Part shown: positions 7,870 to 8,765 of the stretch, piece after piece
Layout of the letters: every line of letters starts with the position of its first letter
How positions within the stretch are numbered: position 1 is the first letter of the stretch
Origin: a bacterium
Lineage (GTDB): Bacteria; UBP6; UBA1177
Direction: 5' to 3'
Assembly (NCBI GenBank): GCA_017538365.1
Contig: JAFYIZ010000045.1
Span: 1 to 8,765 of the forward strand
DNA: 8,765 nt
Made by a program: the position numbers and the translations under genes
The notes under the pieces: model-generated
Database searches by the model: none
What the model was told of the DNA's origin: nothing
The model's input: only the letters and a program-made list of their open reading frames with translations

Positions 7870-8565
7870 ATGATGAAAAAATTGATCGGCGGTCACCGCG
7901 GAAGCCCGAAAAAAGCTAAAGAAAACACTCTTGAAAGTTTTTCGGCCGCTATTTCAGACGGAGCTGATTTCATAGAGTTCGATGTACGTTATTCAAAAGA
8001 CAGAAAGCTGATAATCCACCACGATCCGGCTTTGAAAGGGCATATTTTAAAAGAAATGAACTACGACGAAATAATAAAACTTTCCGAAAGTCTCGGCTAC
8101 AAAGTACCGCTTCTTGAAGATGTTCTTGATCTCTGCAAAGGAAAAATCAAGTTAGATATTGAAATAAAAGAACCTGAAACTACTGAAGAAACCATTGAAA
8201 AAACTCTTTTGTGCTTCAAACCTGAAGATTTTATAACAACTTCTTTTCATGACTCTGTTTTAATAAAAATAAATAATAAATTCAATAAGTTAAAAAAAGG
8301 ACTCCTTTTTGATGACTCAACAAAAAAAAATTTAATATCAAGAATAGTTCAGCTAAAACCAGACTTTGTTCTTCCTGACTGCAGAAATTTTGATTTTACA
8401 GTAAAAAACCTGATTCCGTCACTGCCTTTCGAAATTGAAGCTGTTTATTGGAACGTCAATACCATTGAAGAGATGCGGAAAACTCTCGAAAACAACTTCA
8501 CAAAAGGGATTATATCAGACTTTCCAGACATTGCTGTCAAAGAAAACCACTGTTTTCAAGGATAA
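7870..8565 (+). CDS. Glycerophosphodiester phosphodiesterase (cytoplasmic GDPD family)
   Basis: Predicted to hydrolyse glycerophosphodiesters to glycerol 3-phosphate and an alcohol, recycling phospholipid head groups. At 231 residues it is the usual size of the short cytoplasmic TIM-barrel forms, with no signal peptide. The conserved order is present: GGHRG (7-11, catalytic H9 and R10), ENT (18-20), FIEFDV (E36, D38 metal ligands), HHD (50-52, with H51 as the second catalytic histidine), LDIEIK (95-100, E98 and K100), TTSF (123-126), WNVN (194-197) and GIISDFPD (213-220). One deviation is KAKENT where most members have a proline before ENT. AAAAGGAG lies 5 nt before this ATG. The ATG immediately following (7873) is an equally possible start. 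Codon use is clearly more AT-rich than in glyA, with many AAA and ATA codons. Exact substrate is unknown. Confidence 0.92.
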   Translation: MMKKLIGGHRGSPKKAKENTLESFSAAISDGADFIEFDVRYSKDRKLIIHHDPALKGHILKEMNYDEIIKLSESLGYKVPLLEDVLDLCKGKIKLDIEIKEPETTEETIEKTLLCFKPEDFITTSFHDSVLIKINNKFNKLKKGLLFDDSTKKNLISRIVQLKPDFVLPDCRNFDFTVKNLIPSLPFEIEAVYWNVNTIEEMRKTLENNFTKGIISDFPDIAVKENHCFQG

Positions 8566-8593
8566 AATCAAAAACTATTTTTTTTCTTGAAAA
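8553..8593 (+). repeat. Imperfect palindrome spanning the GDPD stop codon
   Basis: TTTTCAAG (8553-8560) and CTTGAAAA (8586-8593) are perfect 8-bp inverted arms around a 25-nt loop. The loop itself contains an A-run followed by a T-run (8577-8585), which could extend pairing. The U-tract lies inside the hairpin rather than after it, so this is not a canonical intrinsic terminator, although a weak pause or terminator is possible. Confidence 0.35.
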
Positions 8594-8614
8594 GTAACGA
8601 ATATTTGACAGAAT
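8587..8614 (+). promoter_or_regulatory. Candidate promoter for the right-edge gene
   Basis: TTGAAA (8587-8592) and CAGAAT (8609-8614) are 16 nt apart, which would give a leader of about 27 nt. This is a weak match in AT-rich sequence. The gene could also be read through from the GDPD gene. Confidence 0.2.
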
Positions 8615-8636
8615 AGCTGGAAATTTTGGAAGATGT

Positions 8637-8643
8637 AAGAGGA
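8637..8643 (+). promoter_or_regulatory. Shine-Dalgarno of the right-edge partial gene
   Basis: AAGAGGA lies 4 nt before the ATG at 8648. It is the main reason to accept the short open frame that follows as a real gene start. Confidence 0.6.
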
Positions 8644-8647
8644 CATA

Positions 8648-8765
8648 ATGTGGAAAACAATAATAGAAGAGCTTAAAAAAGCAGGCAATAAAGAAATAAA
8701 CACTTTCATTGACGCTCTTTCTCCTAAAGAAGAATCCAGAGAAAAAATAGTTGTAAACTGCAAAA
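8648..8765 (+). CDS. Partial CDS, N-terminus only; possibly DnaA domain I
   Basis: An open frame starts at the ATG at 8648 and runs off the right edge with 39 complete codons and no stop. It opens MWKTIIEELKKAGNKEINTF and continues with IDALSPKEESREKIVVN. The layout (amphipathic helix beginning with Trp, then a TF/TW-I-x-x-L motif, a charged loop, then a beta strand) resembles domain I of the replication initiator DnaA, and the spacing fits the T. maritima protein without large gaps. That domain is short and poorly conserved, so I claim only a resemblance. It follows the GDPD gene by 82 nt and has its own ribosome site. I saw no clear DnaA boxes in the visible upstream sequence. Confidence is for the gene being real. 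The DnaA identity is perhaps one chance in three. Confidence 0.65.
   Translation, partial: MWKTIIEELKKAGNKEINTFIDALSPKEESREKIVVNCK

Noticed and set aside
8605-8610. Perfect TTGACA -35 hexamer upstream of the right-edge gene
   Set aside because: No good -10 lies 16-18 nt downstream, and a start there would fall on the ribosome-binding site of the gene.

Overview
The window is bacterial chromosomal DNA carrying seven protein genes, two of them cut by the window edges. I see no RNA gene, insertion sequence, prophage or CRISPR array. Coding density is high, most starts have good Shine-Dalgarno sequences, and base composition is moderate and becomes AT-rich toward the right end. The mix of a GT-C membrane glycosyltransferase, a HEAT-repeat protein and an HD-GYP-derived protein suggests a diderm, probably uncultured, lineage of the kind that includes Deltaproteobacteria-like or Riflebacteria-like bacteria. 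That placement is inference and weak.

Left block, plus strand (1-3246): the C-terminal part of glyA (serine hydroxymethyltransferase), then nrdR (repressor of ribonucleotide reductase genes), then a multi-pass GT-C-type glycosyltransferase. The genes are 29 and 48 nt apart with no clear terminator between them, so they could be one transcript. glyA supplies one-carbon units for thymidylate and purine synthesis, and NrdR senses ATP/dATP, so the first two share a link to nucleotide and DNA-precursor supply. The glycosyltransferase seems functionally unrelated.

Middle block, minus strand (7737 down to 3253): a tightly packed three-gene operon. It holds a 629-residue HEAT-repeat protein, a 472-residue protein that I read as a catalytically dead HD-GYP domain, and an RlmI-type 23S rRNA methyltransferase. 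The first two share a similar N-terminal module, are 2 nt apart, and look like partners. The third overlaps the end of the second by 8 nt. This operon runs convergently into the glycosyltransferase, with only 6 nt between the two stop codons.

Right block, plus strand (7870-8765): a small cytoplasmic glycerophosphodiester phosphodiesterase, transcribed divergently from the HEAT operon across a 132-nt AT-rich intergenic region. It is followed by the first 39 codons of another gene whose N-terminus resembles DnaA domain I. The identity of that last gene is tentative.

The most interesting element is the pair of adjacent paralogous-N-terminus proteins, HEAT repeat plus degenerate HD-GYP. I would treat it as a candidate undescribed regulatory or scaffolding module rather than a proven system.
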